Part shown: piece by piece, positions 16,955 to 24,722 of the stretch
How the letters are laid out: every line of letters starts with the position of its first letter
How positions within the stretch are numbered: position 1 is the stretch's first letter
NCBI GenBank assembly: GCA_015063485.1
Contig: SVUA01000002.1
Coordinates: 65,454-118,283, forward strand
Length of the DNA stretch: 52,830 bases
Source of the DNA: Oscillospiraceae bacterium
Lineage (GTDB): Bacteria; Bacillota; Clostridia; Oscillospirales; CAG-272
Reading direction: 5' to 3'
Made by a program: the position numbers and the translations under genes
Notes under the pieces: model-generated
Told to the model about the DNA's origin: nothing
Database searches by the model: none
Seen by the model: the letters and a program-made list of their open reading frames with translations, nothing else

Positions 16955-18090
16955 TCAAAGGAATATGCCATTTGTTTGGAGTCGACGCATACTTTGGCTT
17001 TATCGTAGGCTCTTGTATCTGTATGACGCTGGCATGCCTGTTTACCTCTGTCTGTGTAAGCAAGCTTACGAACAGCAAAAATATCGCTTTGCTCGTATGG
17101 ATAATATCGGTAATCGTTTGCGGTCTTTCTCCATGGATGGTAATACCGTATTCGGATTCCTACGGAATACTTTTTCCTGTTATGGCTCTATTCTTTTATC
17201 TGTCTATAAAGCGCGCACAAACATTGCGCTCACGTATCCTTTTCGGCGTAGCGCTCGGTCTTTCCGCGACCTTCGGATATCTGATAAAGCCTTCCGCTGT
17301 CGTGATCCTTATCGCAATATTTATTGTTGAAGCACTTGGCTTTATATTGTGTAAGGAAAACAGAAAAAAGATATTGATAAGTACTGCAGCAATAATATTG
17401 TCAGCAGGTACGGTCTTTTGCGGTAATGCTTTGGCTATGAATCATTTCGGTCTGAACGATTCAAATGAAAAATTTGGCATGACGCACTGGTTTATGATGG
17501 GACTCAATGACCGTACAAACGGCAATATAGCCGTAGAGGACGTCGACTTCTCAGCATCAATAGCAGATCCGGACGAACGTACAAAAGCCGAAATCAAGGT
17601 AGCTCTTGAAAGGATCAAGGAAAAAGGTGCTTCGGGAATGTTCAGACATACCATAAAAAAGACTCTTACCAATTTTAATGACGGTCGATTCGGCTGGGGC
17701 TTTGAAGGGCCTTTTTACAGAGTTCTTATGCCCGAAAAAAACGCTATGAGTACCTTTTTGAGAAATATTTATTATGATAACGGCAAATATTTTGTTATCG
17801 CAAACTCACCGTCTCACTTTTTCTGGCTCTTCTCTTGGAGCTTAGTCCTCGTCGTTTTATTCTGGAAGAAAAAAGGAGAGGCGCGCCGTATCGATACCGA
17901 ACACGCGGTTCTCTATCTTGCGCTCATAGGTCATATCCTGTTCGTTATGCTTTTCGAGGCAAGAGGACGGTATTCGTTCATATATTCCCCGCTCGTATTT
18001 ACGACAGCTTCGTTAGCGCTTCATAAAATATCTCAGTTAAAATCTAACAAAACGTTGAAAAAACAAGAAGGAGACAATGATGCAACCTAA
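16951..18090 (+). CDS. Multi-span membrane glycosyltransferase (GT39/TIGR03766-like), N-terminus missing
   Basis: 379 residues with about eight hydrophobic segments. GLSPWMVIPYSDSYGILFPVM (about 59-79) and LFEARGRYSFIYSPLVF (about 336-352) recall the large Gram-positive integral membrane transferases related to protein mannosyltransferases, which take sugars from polyprenyl phosphate carriers. The only starts are a TTG overlapping the previous stop or internal ATGs, and there is no good ribosome binding site, consistent with a 3' fragment of a broken gene. A GT2 polyprenol-phosphate glycosyltransferase follows with a short overlap and would make the donor lipid. Whether the pair is active is doubtful. 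Confidence 0.65.
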   Translation: MIKGICHLFGVDAYFGFIVGSCICMTLACLFTSVCVSKLTNSKNIALLVWIISVIVCGLSPWMVIPYSDSYGILFPVMALFFYLSIKRAQTLRSRILFGVALGLSATFGYLIKPSAVVILIAIFIVEALGFILCKENRKKILISTAAIILSAGTVFCGNALAMNHFGLNDSNEKFGMTHWFMMGLNDRTNGNIAVEDVDFSASIADPDERTKAEIKVALERIKEKGASGMFRHTIKKTLTNFNDGRFGWGFEGPFYRVLMPEKNAMSTFLRNIYYDNGKYFVIANSPSHFFWLFSWSLVLVVLFWKKKGEARRIDTEHAVLYLALIGHILFVMLFEARGRYSFIYSPLVFTTASLALHKISQLKSNKTLKKQEGDNDAT

Positions 18091-19039
18091 ACTTTATATC
18101 GTAATTCCCTGTTACAACGAAGAAGCTGTTCTTCCAACCACAGCTCCGCTTTTCCTCGGCAAGATAAACGAGCTCATCGAAAGCGGTGAGATAAGCGACT
18201 TGAGCCGAGTTATGTTCGTAAACGACGGCAGTAAAGATAAAACATGGGAAATAATTTCCTCTTTATCCGAATCGGACGAGCACTATATCGGTCTTTCATT
18301 GAGCAAGAACAGAGGACACCAAAACGCTCTCCTTTGCGGTCTTATGGAAGCCAAGGATATGTGCGACATAACAGTCAGCATTGACTGCGACGGACAGGAC
18401 GATATCAACGCCATAAACGAAATGGTACGCGAATACAAGGAAGGCGCGGACATAGTTTACGGCGTAAGAAATTCAAGAAAGACTGACACCTTCTTTAAGA
18501 GAAATTCCGCGCAGCTGTTTTATAAGCTGTTGAGCAAAATGGGCGCAAATACCGTCTATAACCATGCGGATTACCGCCTTATGTCAAGCAGAACTCTTAA
18601 TGAACTTGCAAAATTCAAGGAGGTCAATATCTACCTTCGCGGAATGGTTCCTATGATAGGCTTTAAGAGCACTTGCGTATATTACGAAAGAAACGAACGC
18701 ATCGCGGGAGAGAGCCATTACCCGCTTGGAAAGATGTTAAAGCTCGCTTTCGACGGTATAACGAGTCTTTCGATAAAGCCTATGCACTTTATCACGGGGT
18801 TCGGTATCTTTTGTATGCTTTTGAGCCTTGTTGGTATCGCTTGGTCGGTCATCGCCTTCTTCCTTGAGGCAAGCGTTACGGGCTGGGCTTCACTCATATC
18901 CGTCATCTGCTTCTTCGGAGGCGCGCAGATATTCTCCATAGGTATAATCGGAGAATATATCGGTAAAATTTACATGGAGACCAAGGCTCGTCCAAGATAT
19001 ATAGTAGGCGAGCGAACTTGGGAAAAGGATAATAAATAA
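18080..19039 (+). CDS. GT2 polyprenol-phosphate glycosyltransferase (GtrB/DPM1-like)
   Basis: About 319 residues. GT-A domain with VIPCYNEEAVLP (about 8-19), FVNDGSKDKTWE, and the metal motif SIDCDGQDD (about 111-119). KRNSAQLFYKLLS and NHADYRLMS are typical of bactoprenol glucosyl/mannosyl transferases. Two C-terminal membrane helices (about 232-255, 266-290) anchor it. It should load a sugar from a nucleotide donor onto undecaprenyl phosphate for the upstream GT-C protein. AAGGAG is six bases before ATG 18080 and three before ATG 18077, so the second is preferred. The frame overlaps the end of the preceding gene by about 11 bases. A strong terminator follows. Confidence 0.92.
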   Translation: MQPKLYIVIPCYNEEAVLPTTAPLFLGKINELIESGEISDLSRVMFVNDGSKDKTWEIISSLSESDEHYIGLSLSKNRGHQNALLCGLMEAKDMCDITVSIDCDGQDDINAINEMVREYKEGADIVYGVRNSRKTDTFFKRNSAQLFYKLLSKMGANTVYNHADYRLMSSRTLNELAKFKEVNIYLRGMVPMIGFKSTCVYYERNERIAGESHYPLGKMLKLAFDGITSLSIKPMHFITGFGIFCMLLSLVGIAWSVIAFFLEASVTGWASLISVICFFGGAQIFSIGIIGEYIGKIYMETKARPRYIVGERTWEKDNK

Positions 19040-19050
19040 TTTTAATATAA

Positions 19051-19093
19051 AAGAACACGCGGGATCGTTTTTTAATACCGCGTGTTCTTTTTG
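19051..19093. terminator. Bidirectional intrinsic terminator
   Basis: AAGAACACGCGG...CCGCGTGTTCTT, a 12-bp perfect stem flanked by A-rich and T-rich tracts, between the convergent GT2 and pyrophosphatase genes. Confidence 0.9.
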
Positions 19094-19101
19094 TCTCACC
19101 T

Positions 19102-19494
19102 TCACCGCTCCACTTCAGCCATAGAGCCGTCGAGAGCGCGTATCGTCGTGTGATAATATTTTTCTTGAAAACGTACCGCTTGCGCGATCTCCGTCGCACT
19201 AAATGTCATGCCTATCGGCGCCATAACGAGCTTGTCCTCTACGTCGTCCGCGCGATATACGATTCCGATCATCCTGCCCGTAAAGCATTCCACAGGCGTG
19301 TCAACTCCGAGCAAAAATACATCGAGCTCCTCGCCGTCGCCTCCCAATACATTCGGAATATATCCGTAATTTATCGGATACACCAAGGTCTTTTCGCCCT
19401 TGTGATGCACGTAGCCGATAGGACGGTCGATCTCGATATCCACCGTTTTCCCTAAATATGATTCTACCTGTGCGTGACGTTCGGATAGTGTCAT
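19102..19494 (-). CDS. Inorganic pyrophosphatase (short family I type)
   Basis: 130 residues. EIDRPIGYVHHKGEKTLVYPINYGYIPN matches the substrate strand of soluble PPases. GDGEELDVFLLG carries the DxxxxD metal site, and ADDVEDKLVMAP aligns with the third Asp region. It is much shorter than the 175-residue E. coli enzyme, as in a group of Clostridial proteins annotated as pyrophosphatase, so activity on PPi is likely rather than proven. AAGGAGA precedes ATG 19494. It is a single gene, convergent with GT2 and divergent from the XRE regulator. Confidence 0.82.
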   Translation of the reverse strand: MTLSERHAQVESYLGKTVDIEIDRPIGYVHHKGEKTLVYPINYGYIPNVLGGDGEELDVFLLGVDTPVECFTGRMIGIVYRADDVEDKLVMAPIGMTFSATEIAQAVRFQEKYYHTTIRALDGSMAEVER

Positions 19495-19617
19495 GATAGT
19501 TCTCCTTTTTTAAGACCGGGATCGTTCTGTACGAGACAATGACATTATAACGCCGAAACGGCAGTTTGTCAAGAAAAAACAACATTTTTGAACAAATATA
19601 AAAAAGTTTATTAATGA

Positions 19618-19650
19618 AACCGCAGGTTAACACTTTGTAAACCTGCGGTT
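19618..19650. promoter_or_regulatory. 11-bp perfect inverted repeat next to the XRE promoter
   Basis: AACCGCAGGTT (19618-19628) and AACCTGCGGTT (19640-19650) abut the -35 at 19652. There is no T run, so an operator is more likely than a terminator. Possible ligands are the XRE protein encoded downstream or a repressor of the pyrophosphatase gene. Confidence 0.45.
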
Positions 19651-19651
19651 G

Positions 19652-19681
19652 TTGACTTTCTTATCACGTGTATGCTATAAT
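19652..19681 (+). promoter_or_regulatory. Promoter of the XRE-membrane regulator
   Basis: TTGACT (19652-19657), 18 bases, TATAAT (19676-19681) with TGC before the -10. Confidence 0.65.
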
Positions 19682-19705
19682 ATTAAAAAATAAAGGAGAT
19701 TCTTT

Positions 19706-20809
19706 ATGATATTTTCAGAAAAATTAGTTGTTTTACGAAAGAGGGCGGGATTATCGCAAGAGGACCTTTCGGAAAAATTAGGTGTTACGCGGCAGGCTGT
19801 TCATAAATGGGAAACAGAGAAATCAATGCCAAACATTGAAATACTTAAAATGTTATCAAAACTGTTTGATGTGTCACTTGATAATTTGCTGAATGATAAG
19901 GAGGATATATCCTTCAAATCGGAAGAAACCGCAAAAAGCAAAAAACACGAGCTTGGAAAGGTATACGTTTCCGAAGAAAAAATTGAAAATATTGACGTTG
20001 AGAAGGATAATATCCAAAAAACCGAGTTGGAACAAAAGCAACAAAAGGAGAAAGACAAACGTGTTCGTTTTACCTTTAGAGTTGGAATCATTCTTTTTAT
20101 CGCCAGCTTGGTCTTTTGCGCTGTTTGTATGTATAATGGCTCGATTCCCGCTTCCACACAGAGCTTTGATTTTGATGCCGATCCCACCCCGCAAATGTAT
20201 TTGGTTTCTCTTTTGTTGCTTGCTGGCATTGTGTTTTTGGGCATTTGCCTTTTGACAAAGCTCTTTATGCATAAACATTTAAAAACGAGCAACGAGTATT
20301 TTAATCAAAAGGTTACCGCAACGGAGCAAAAGCTTGATGAGGCGGGCTATACTCACATAAGACTTCAACACGATCTTGCCGCGTGGTTCTTTTATTCTCC
20401 CGCAAAAAATTGCTTTGGCTTGTATTTTAACGAAAAGGAACAGTTTATCTGTCCCATTCAGAATTACATAAATTTCAATCATATGGTGTACGGCGACGGT
20501 ATAGTGAAAAAAAACAAATTGGGAGCATCATTTATGTTCGGCGCTATAAACGCGATAGGCGTTCATTCAACTCCCACGTATTCAAGCAGCGCGGGAAGTA
20601 TGATCTCATTTACCATAACGTATTTTGACGAAAACGGTTGCGATAAGGAATATTCTTATTCATTATCTTGTTTTCGTAATTACTTATTTAAAAAATACGG
20701 TAAAGATCTTGCGGAAATAATGATCTTGGAAAGCATACCGAAAGCAAGTATTGAAAATTATGAAAAAATAAAGGCAAAGCTTGACCTTGAAAAAAACAAA
20801 CTGGCATAA
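19706..20809 (+). CDS. XRE-family regulator with two membrane helices and a C-terminal sensor-like domain
   Basis: 367 residues. The helix-turn-helix occupies about 5-62 (LRKRAGLSQEDLSEKLGVTRQAVHKWETEKSMPNIEILKMLS). A charged, probably helical linker of about 55 residues follows. Two hydrophobic segments (about 124-146 and 163-187) place the DNA-binding part in the cytoplasm. The last 170 residues (ICPIQNYINFNHMVYGDGIVKKNKLG, ISFTITYFDENGCDKEYSYSLSCFRNYL) look PH-like and would also be cytosolic if both helices span the membrane. The protein may sense the membrane. A Cys/His-rich lipoprotein gene follows by 63 bases and is a plausible target. AAAGGAGA precedes ATG 19706. Confidence 0.8.
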   Translation: MIFSEKLVVLRKRAGLSQEDLSEKLGVTRQAVHKWETEKSMPNIEILKMLSKLFDVSLDNLLNDKEDISFKSEETAKSKKHELGKVYVSEEKIENIDVEKDNIQKTELEQKQQKEKDKRVRFTFRVGIILFIASLVFCAVCMYNGSIPASTQSFDFDADPTPQMYLVSLLLLAGIVFLGICLLTKLFMHKHLKTSNEYFNQKVTATEQKLDEAGYTHIRLQHDLAAWFFYSPAKNCFGLYFNEKEQFICPIQNYINFNHMVYGDGIVKKNKLGASFMFGAINAIGVHSTPTYSSSAGSMISFTITYFDENGCDKEYSYSLSCFRNYLFKKYGKDLAEIMILESIPKASIENYEKIKAKLDLEKNKLA

Positions 20810-20872
20810 GTTTTATACGGTATTGCCACTGTTTTTAATAATCTTAATAAAAAAGGAAAAGAGGAAAAGAAA

Positions 20873-21553
20873 ATGAAAAAAATTATTTGTCTATCTCTTT
20901 GCGTTTTAATGTTGATGCCAACTATAATATCATGTAATAGGACTTGTTCTCACGCATTTTCGCAAGGCGTGTGCGAGAAATGCGGTGAAAAATGCGCACA
21001 CACCTTTGATAACGGAATTTGTACCATATGCGAGCAGAAATGCGAGCATACATTTAACAATGATGGCATATGTTCGACGTGTGAATATAAATGCTCTCAT
21101 TCCTATGACAAAGGCGTATGTGTTACCTGCAACGCAGTCAGTCTTACTTACGATGATCTAAAAGGAAGAATTTTCAATTACGAATACTTTGAATTACAGT
21201 GGGCGGAAAACGCAACCGAAACACAAAAAGAAAATCTCAGAAAAAAATATAACAAGGACACCGACGAGGAGCTTTTTGACAAGCTTCACGATGAATATAT
21301 CAGCGCGGAGACGTATATTGCTTCGAGTTGGAGTTCAATTGATAAATACAAATTCAACTCGGTCAACGGAAATGAGGTAGCGATAACTGCCAACGGAAAA
21401 TATTTGACAGAAAATGCGAAATGCACCATTAACGGAGACTATATAAAAATCGGAAACTATAACTTATACTACACGAAAGACTGCATATATTTGGTGGCAA
21501 AATCCAAGGTAAACAGCGAAATAAGCTTAAAGGTGTTTTTTGTTGAAAAGTGA
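20873..21553 (+). CDS. Lipoprotein with four CxH...CxxC modules (putative zinc-binding)
   Basis: 226 residues. Signal peptide with lipobox TIISC (Cys at about 21). Between about 25 and 85 lie four tandem modules of the form C-x-H-x-[FY]-x(3-4)-G-[IV]-C-x-x-C: CSHAFSQGVCEKC, CAHTFDNGICTIC, CEHTFNNDGICSTC and CSHSYDKGVCVTC. Each offers three Cys and one His, a plausible Zn(II) or other soft-metal site. The remaining 140 residues form a beta-rich domain (NEVAITANGKYLTENAKCTINGDYIKIGNYNLYYT) resembling small lipoprotein domains that measure substitution of values, with no name I trust. It lies downstream of the XRE-membrane regulator and is followed by repeat hairpin R2. Confidence 0.82.
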   Translation: MKKIICLSLCVLMLMPTIISCNRTCSHAFSQGVCEKCGEKCAHTFDNGICTICEQKCEHTFNNDGICSTCEYKCSHSYDKGVCVTCNAVSLTYDDLKGRIFNYEYFELQWAENATETQKENLRKKYNKDTDEELFDKLHDEYISAETYIASSWSSIDKYKFNSVNGNEVAITANGKYLTENAKCTINGDYIKIGNYNLYYTKDCIYLVAKSKVNSEISLKVFFVEK

Positions 21554-21581
21554 GACCTTAACCCCGACGAAATAAAATATA

Positions 21582-21628
21582 GGACACATCACTAAGGCAA
21601 AAGCCCAAATGATGTGTCCAACTTTTTA
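21582..21628 (+). terminator. Repeat hairpin R2, copy 1 (terminator-like)
   Basis: GGACACATCA...TGATGTGTCC (10-bp perfect arms) followed by AACTTTTT. It stands 28 bases behind the Cys/His lipoprotein gene. The loop contains GGCAAAAGCCC. Confidence 0.85.
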
Positions 21629-21856
21629 TTTGAATTATTCATAGTATGCCGATATCCTTCGCTACGCCGCCCCACGATGTCATTCTTGAGCGAAGCGAAG
21701 AATCCCGTGAGACTACTCCACTCGAGAATGACACGGCGGAGATATAGTTTAAAGTTTTAGATGTTACTACACAGTGTTCGTAAGCGGGGATTCGCGAAGC
21801 TGCCCTACAACACAAAACTTATAACACAGAATACGGTCTTCTCACCTGTATTCTTG
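21629..21856. repeat. TGTCATTCT inverted-repeat element in a gene-free stretch
   Basis: CCGCCCC...TGTCATTCTTGAG (21666-21690) faces CTCGAGAATGACACGGCGG (21721-21739), with GCGAAGCGAAGAATCC in the loop. This resembles widely dispersed repeats seen in intergenic DNA of gut Clostridia. Nothing else is recognised up to the SIS gene. Confidence 0.5.
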
Positions 21857-22372
21857 TTACTCCAGATTCGCGTGCCGTGCGCGCATTTGCTCGGCATCCT
21901 CTCCGAGCGCCTCTACTGTTGCATCGCAAAACAGCAGCACCGACTGCTCAAAAAGCGTTCCCATGATCGAGGTCGTTGACGCGCTATCCTTTGTCGGTGA
22001 CGGCAGAACGACGACCGCATCCGACCGTGCCGCAAGCTCGGAATCGGAAGATGCTGTCAGAGCGTATATCGTCGCCCCTACCTCCTTTGCGGTTTGCGCG
22101 CATCGAAGCACACTCGGCGTTTTTCCCGAGGCGGAGGCAAGGATCAAAAGATCGTTTTCCTTGATCGCGGGCGTGACCGTTTCCCCGACTACGTATACAG
22201 TACGTCCCGTTTGAGACAGACGCATAGCGAATGCGCGAAGCATCAATCCCGAGCGACCCGCTCCGTACAAAAAAATTCGTTCGTGGCCGTTGACCGTTTG
22301 TACGGTTTTTTCCACACAAGACGCGGGTATCTGCTCGAAAATCACCTTTAGTGCATCAAAATCGTATATCAT
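21857..22372 (-). CDS. SIS-domain sugar-phosphate isomerase, 6-phospho-3-hexuloisomerase-like
   Basis: 171 residues, one SIS domain. IFLYGAGRSGLMLRAFAMRLSQ (about 33-54), VVGETVTPAI, NDLLILASASGKTPSVL (about 73-89) and a C-terminal SIMGTLFEQSVLLFCDATVEAL match HxlB/PHI proteins, which isomerise 3-hexulose 6-phosphate to fructose 6-phosphate. No HxlA (hexulose phosphate synthase) is adjacent, so a formaldehyde role is not supported. Here it follows a glycerol-1-phosphate-dehydrogenase-like gene by 15 bases with its own AGGAGG, and probably isomerises a keto-sugar phosphate in that pathway. Confidence 0.85.
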   Translation of the reverse strand: MIYDFDALKVIFEQIPASCVEKTVQTVNGHERIFLYGAGRSGLMLRAFAMRLSQTGRTVYVVGETVTPAIKENDLLILASASGKTPSVLRCAQTAKEVGATIYALTASSDSELAARSDAVVVLPSPTKDSASTTSIMGTLFEQSVLLFCDATVEALGEDAEQMRARHANLE

Positions 22373-22387
22373 ATTTCCTCCTGTACG

Positions 22388-23677
22388 TTAAAAAGCTTGA
22401 AAGCTTAGCTCTTCGGACTTTCCCGAAAACAGCGTATAGTAGAGCCAAAGTACGCTGTATCGGTTTTTCAGATCCTTTCCGTAAAACATCGCGTCGTGAA
22501 TTTTTTTCTCGCCGTATGTTTCCACACATTCCGAAAAATTCAGCCCTGCCGCCTTCATCATACGATCACATTCGAGCGCGGTAGGACACTCGGCAAGTAT
22601 CGCTTTGATCGCTTCCCACTTCTCTCTGTAGATCGGCTTCAGATCCTCGCGATAACTGTTTGCTTCCTCTTGAAGCTTCTCAACTTCATCCGCTACGGAT
22701 ACATAAATGCGTTTCCACGCCTGCTTACGACTATCGGCAGATTCTTCGCAAAACTCAATTTTTTCCAATTTGAGAATCTGCTCTCGCATAAACGCCGTCA
22801 GTATCGTGGTGTACGCCACGTCAGTTCCATGTATAAGATGCTTTTGATGATTTATCAGACCGACTATCTCAAAAAAATGCGACAGATGATGCTCGCTTCC
22901 AGATCCCGGACGTGTTGTTTCAACCAGAGTAAGCGTCATACCGATCAGAACCAACGCGCGCATCAATTTTTCGATTGCTTCGGGGTCTCGAGCCAAGATC
23001 CTCTCAACCGAATCTCTGATGTCCTCTGTTGTCTCCAGCACTATATCGTAAATATACTGACAAAAATGTTCGCCACGGATCAAATGCGACAATTTCCAAT
23101 CGTTAAGAGAGCTATATTTTCCAATAATATCGCCATAGCCCGAGCGTATCATACTCATAGGAGCATTTTTTATAATATCGATGTCTCCAATAATAATATC
23201 AGGCGCGTGCGTGGTATGTGTAACCTTCATACCGCAAAGGATCAACGCTGCTCCCGAGGAAGCATAGCCGTCCATTGAGGGCGCGGTCGCAATAATGCCG
23301 CTTTTTATACCGTGATCAAACGACACGTACTTACAAAGGTCATTAATTACTCCTGAGCCAATACCGAGTATCAGATCGACAGCGCAATTCAAATGTGTTT
23401 CAATTTTGGCGATAGCTTGCTCATCGGGAACGAGCGGTTCGGTCGTTTCAAATAAACATACAGCGCTCAACTTGTTGCCAAGTAAGCTTACAACACGTTC
23501 TCCGCAGATAGAATATGTATTGCCGTCAGCGACAAGAAGAATGCTTTTGTAAGCTTCAAGCGCATATGTGAGCTTATCGAGTACTCCCTCTCCAATTTCA
23601 AGCGTACTAATATCACAACGATGCGTACGCCCACATTCACAAACAATGTCACGGTTTAACAGATTTCTAATGTTCAT
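22388..23677 (-). CDS. sn-glycerol-1-phosphate dehydrogenase-like (AraM/EgsA family)
   Basis: 429 residues from ATG 23677 (AAAGGAGGAT just upstream; the frame is open to 23764 but without a site). The N-terminal Rossmann part has LLVADGNTYSICG and the dinucleotide loop ILGIGSGVINDLCKYVS (about 112-128). The metal site is formed by GYGDIIGKYSSLNDW, GSGSEHHLSHFFE and HGTDVAYTTI, as in iron/zinc/nickel polyol dehydrogenases. AraM reduces dihydroxyacetone phosphate to G1P, but related proteins may act on other sugar phosphates. It is divergent from a DeoR regulator and co-transcribed with the SIS isomerase, so a sugar-phosphate substrate is likely. Confidence 0.85.
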   Translation of the reverse strand: MNIRNLLNRDIVCECGRTHRCDISTLEIGEGVLDKLTYALEAYKSILLVADGNTYSICGERVVSLLGNKLSAVCLFETTEPLVPDEQAIAKIETHLNCAVDLILGIGSGVINDLCKYVSFDHGIKSGIIATAPSMDGYASSGAALILCGMKVTHTTHAPDIIIGDIDIIKNAPMSMIRSGYGDIIGKYSSLNDWKLSHLIRGEHFCQYIYDIVLETTEDIRDSVERILARDPEAIEKLMRALVLIGMTLTLVETTRPGSGSEHHLSHFFEIVGLINHQKHLIHGTDVAYTTILTAFMREQILKLEKIEFCEESADSRKQAWKRIYVSVADEVEKLQEEANSYREDLKPIYREKWEAIKAILAECPTALECDRMMKAAGLNFSECVETYGEKKIHDAMFYGKDLKNRYSVLWLYYTLFSGKSEELSFQAF

Positions 23678-23705
23678 AAAATCCTCCTTTGACTTCAATG
23701 CTTGT

Positions 23706-23734
23706 ATTTTATCAAAATGATCGATTTTTGTCAA
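23706..23734 (-). promoter_or_regulatory. Promoter of the dehydrogenase-isomerase pair
   Basis: TTGACA (23734-23729), 17 bases, TAAAAT (23711-23706) on the minus strand. The spacer contains ATCATTTTGAT, related to the downstream palindrome at 23792. Confidence 0.75.
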
Positions 23735-23749
23735 CGATACATAAAACTC

Positions 23750-23778
23750 TTGACATTTAATCACAAACGAGCTATAAT
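23750..23778 (+). promoter_or_regulatory. Promoter of the DeoR regulator
   Basis: TTGACA (23750-23755), 17 bases, TATAAT (23773-23778), perfect consensus. The -35 lies 15 bases from the -35 of the divergent promoter, so one bound repressor could affect both. Confidence 0.85.
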
Positions 23779-23791
23779 AAACGTATACTCA

Positions 23792-23803
23792 ATCAAATTT
23801 GAT
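23792..23803. promoter_or_regulatory. Candidate DeoR operator palindrome
   Basis: ATCAAATTTGAT, a perfect 12-bp palindrome between the DeoR -10 and its start codon. A near copy, ATCAAAATGAT, is at 23711-23721 in the opposite promoter. Confidence 0.5.
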
Positions 23804-23819
23804 CAACGGAGTTAGATAT

Positions 23820-24512
23820 ATGCTGCAATTACAACGTCAAAAGGATATTATGGATATCTTAAAAAGCAAAAAAGAACAAACAGTCAAAGAGCTTTGCTCT
23901 GCTCTCTATTGTAGTCCCGCAACCATCCGACGTGATCTTTGTGACTTAGAAAAACAAGGTCTTGTGAAGCGTAGTTTTGGCGGTGCTATTCTCAATGAGG
24001 GCTTTTTTGATCAACAACCTCTCCTTATTCGCGGTGTTAAAAATGTTCCCCAAAAGCAACGCATTTGTGCCAAGGCAGCTAAACTTATTAGCGCAGGACA
24101 AACAATTTTCATAGATTCATCTTCAACAACATATTTTTTAGCGCCGTATCTGCGTGATATCCCCGAATTAACTGTTATAACAAACAATCCGCATTTGAAC
24201 ATCGTTCTCTCGCAGATGAAAGTAAACAACTATTGCACCGGTGGAAAAATGCTGAATAGCTCGATCGCGCTTGTCGGTAGTGAAGCAGAACGATTCGTAC
24301 GCGGAATTCGTGCTAATGCCTTCTTTTTTTCTGCGCGCGGCATTTGCAATGGACAGATCTTCGATTCGTCAAAGGACGAACGCGATATTAAGATCTCAAT
24401 GCTGGAGCAATCAGACAAACTTTATTTCCTATGCGATTCTACGAAGTTTGACCAATCTTACCCATACAAGATCATCGATCAATCATTAATAGATACTACG
24501 ATTACAGAATGA
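23820..24512 (+). CDS. DeoR-family transcriptional regulator
   Basis: 230 residues. HTH_DeoR: MLQLQRQKDIMDILKSKKEQTVKELCSALYCSPATIRRDLCDLEKQGLVKRSFGGAIL (about 1-58). The C-terminal DeoRC sensor domain (ISAGQTIFIDSSSTTYFLAPYL, ITNNPHLN, FFFSARGI, DSSKDERDIKISMLEQSDKLYFLCDSTKF) binds sugar phosphates. ATG 23820 has CGGAG eight bases upstream and is preferred to TTG 23799. It is divergent from the G1P-dehydrogenase-like/SIS pair, the obvious targets. The effector would be a phosphorylated sugar intermediate. Confidence 0.92.
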   Translation: MLQLQRQKDIMDILKSKKEQTVKELCSALYCSPATIRRDLCDLEKQGLVKRSFGGAILNEGFFDQQPLLIRGVKNVPQKQRICAKAAKLISAGQTIFIDSSSTTYFLAPYLRDIPELTVITNNPHLNIVLSQMKVNNYCTGGKMLNSSIALVGSEAERFVRGIRANAFFFSARGICNGQIFDSSKDERDIKISMLEQSDKLYFLCDSTKFDQSYPYKIIDQSLIDTTITE

Positions 24513-24616
24513 TCCGAAGATAATATTCGAACTCTTTCCTTTATCTTTGTTAAAACTTATGATATTTAGAAAAAGTACTTAATCATCACTTTTTTCATTT
24601 TCATCTCAAAAATATT

Positions 24617-24664
24617 GGACACATCACGTGAGCAAAAGCCCAAAATGATGTGTCCGACTTTTTT
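24617..24664 (+). terminator. Repeat hairpin R2, copy 2 (terminator-like)
   Basis: GGACACATCA...TGATGTGTCC then GACTTTTTTG, about 100 bases behind the DeoR gene. The loop GTGAGCAAAAGCCCAAAA is nearly the same as in the other copies. Confidence 0.85.
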
Positions 24665-24678
24665 GTGTTTAATTTTGT

Positions 24679-24704
24679 AGAGGCGAACACTGTTCGCCTC
24701 TATT
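24679..24704. terminator. Hairpin behind the AlsE-like gene
   Basis: AGAGGCGAAC-ACT-GTTCGCCTCT, a 10-bp perfect stem between convergent genes. A-rich or T-rich flanks on both sides suit termination of the minus-strand sugar operon. Confidence 0.65.
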
Positions 24705-24722
24705 TGACCGCCAATTATTATA

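Noticed and set aside
21857-22372. A ribulose monophosphate (formaldehyde fixation) pathway from the HxlB-like gene
   Set aside because: No hexulose-6-phosphate synthase is in the window. The Rpe-like barrels have epimerase motifs, not HxlA ones.
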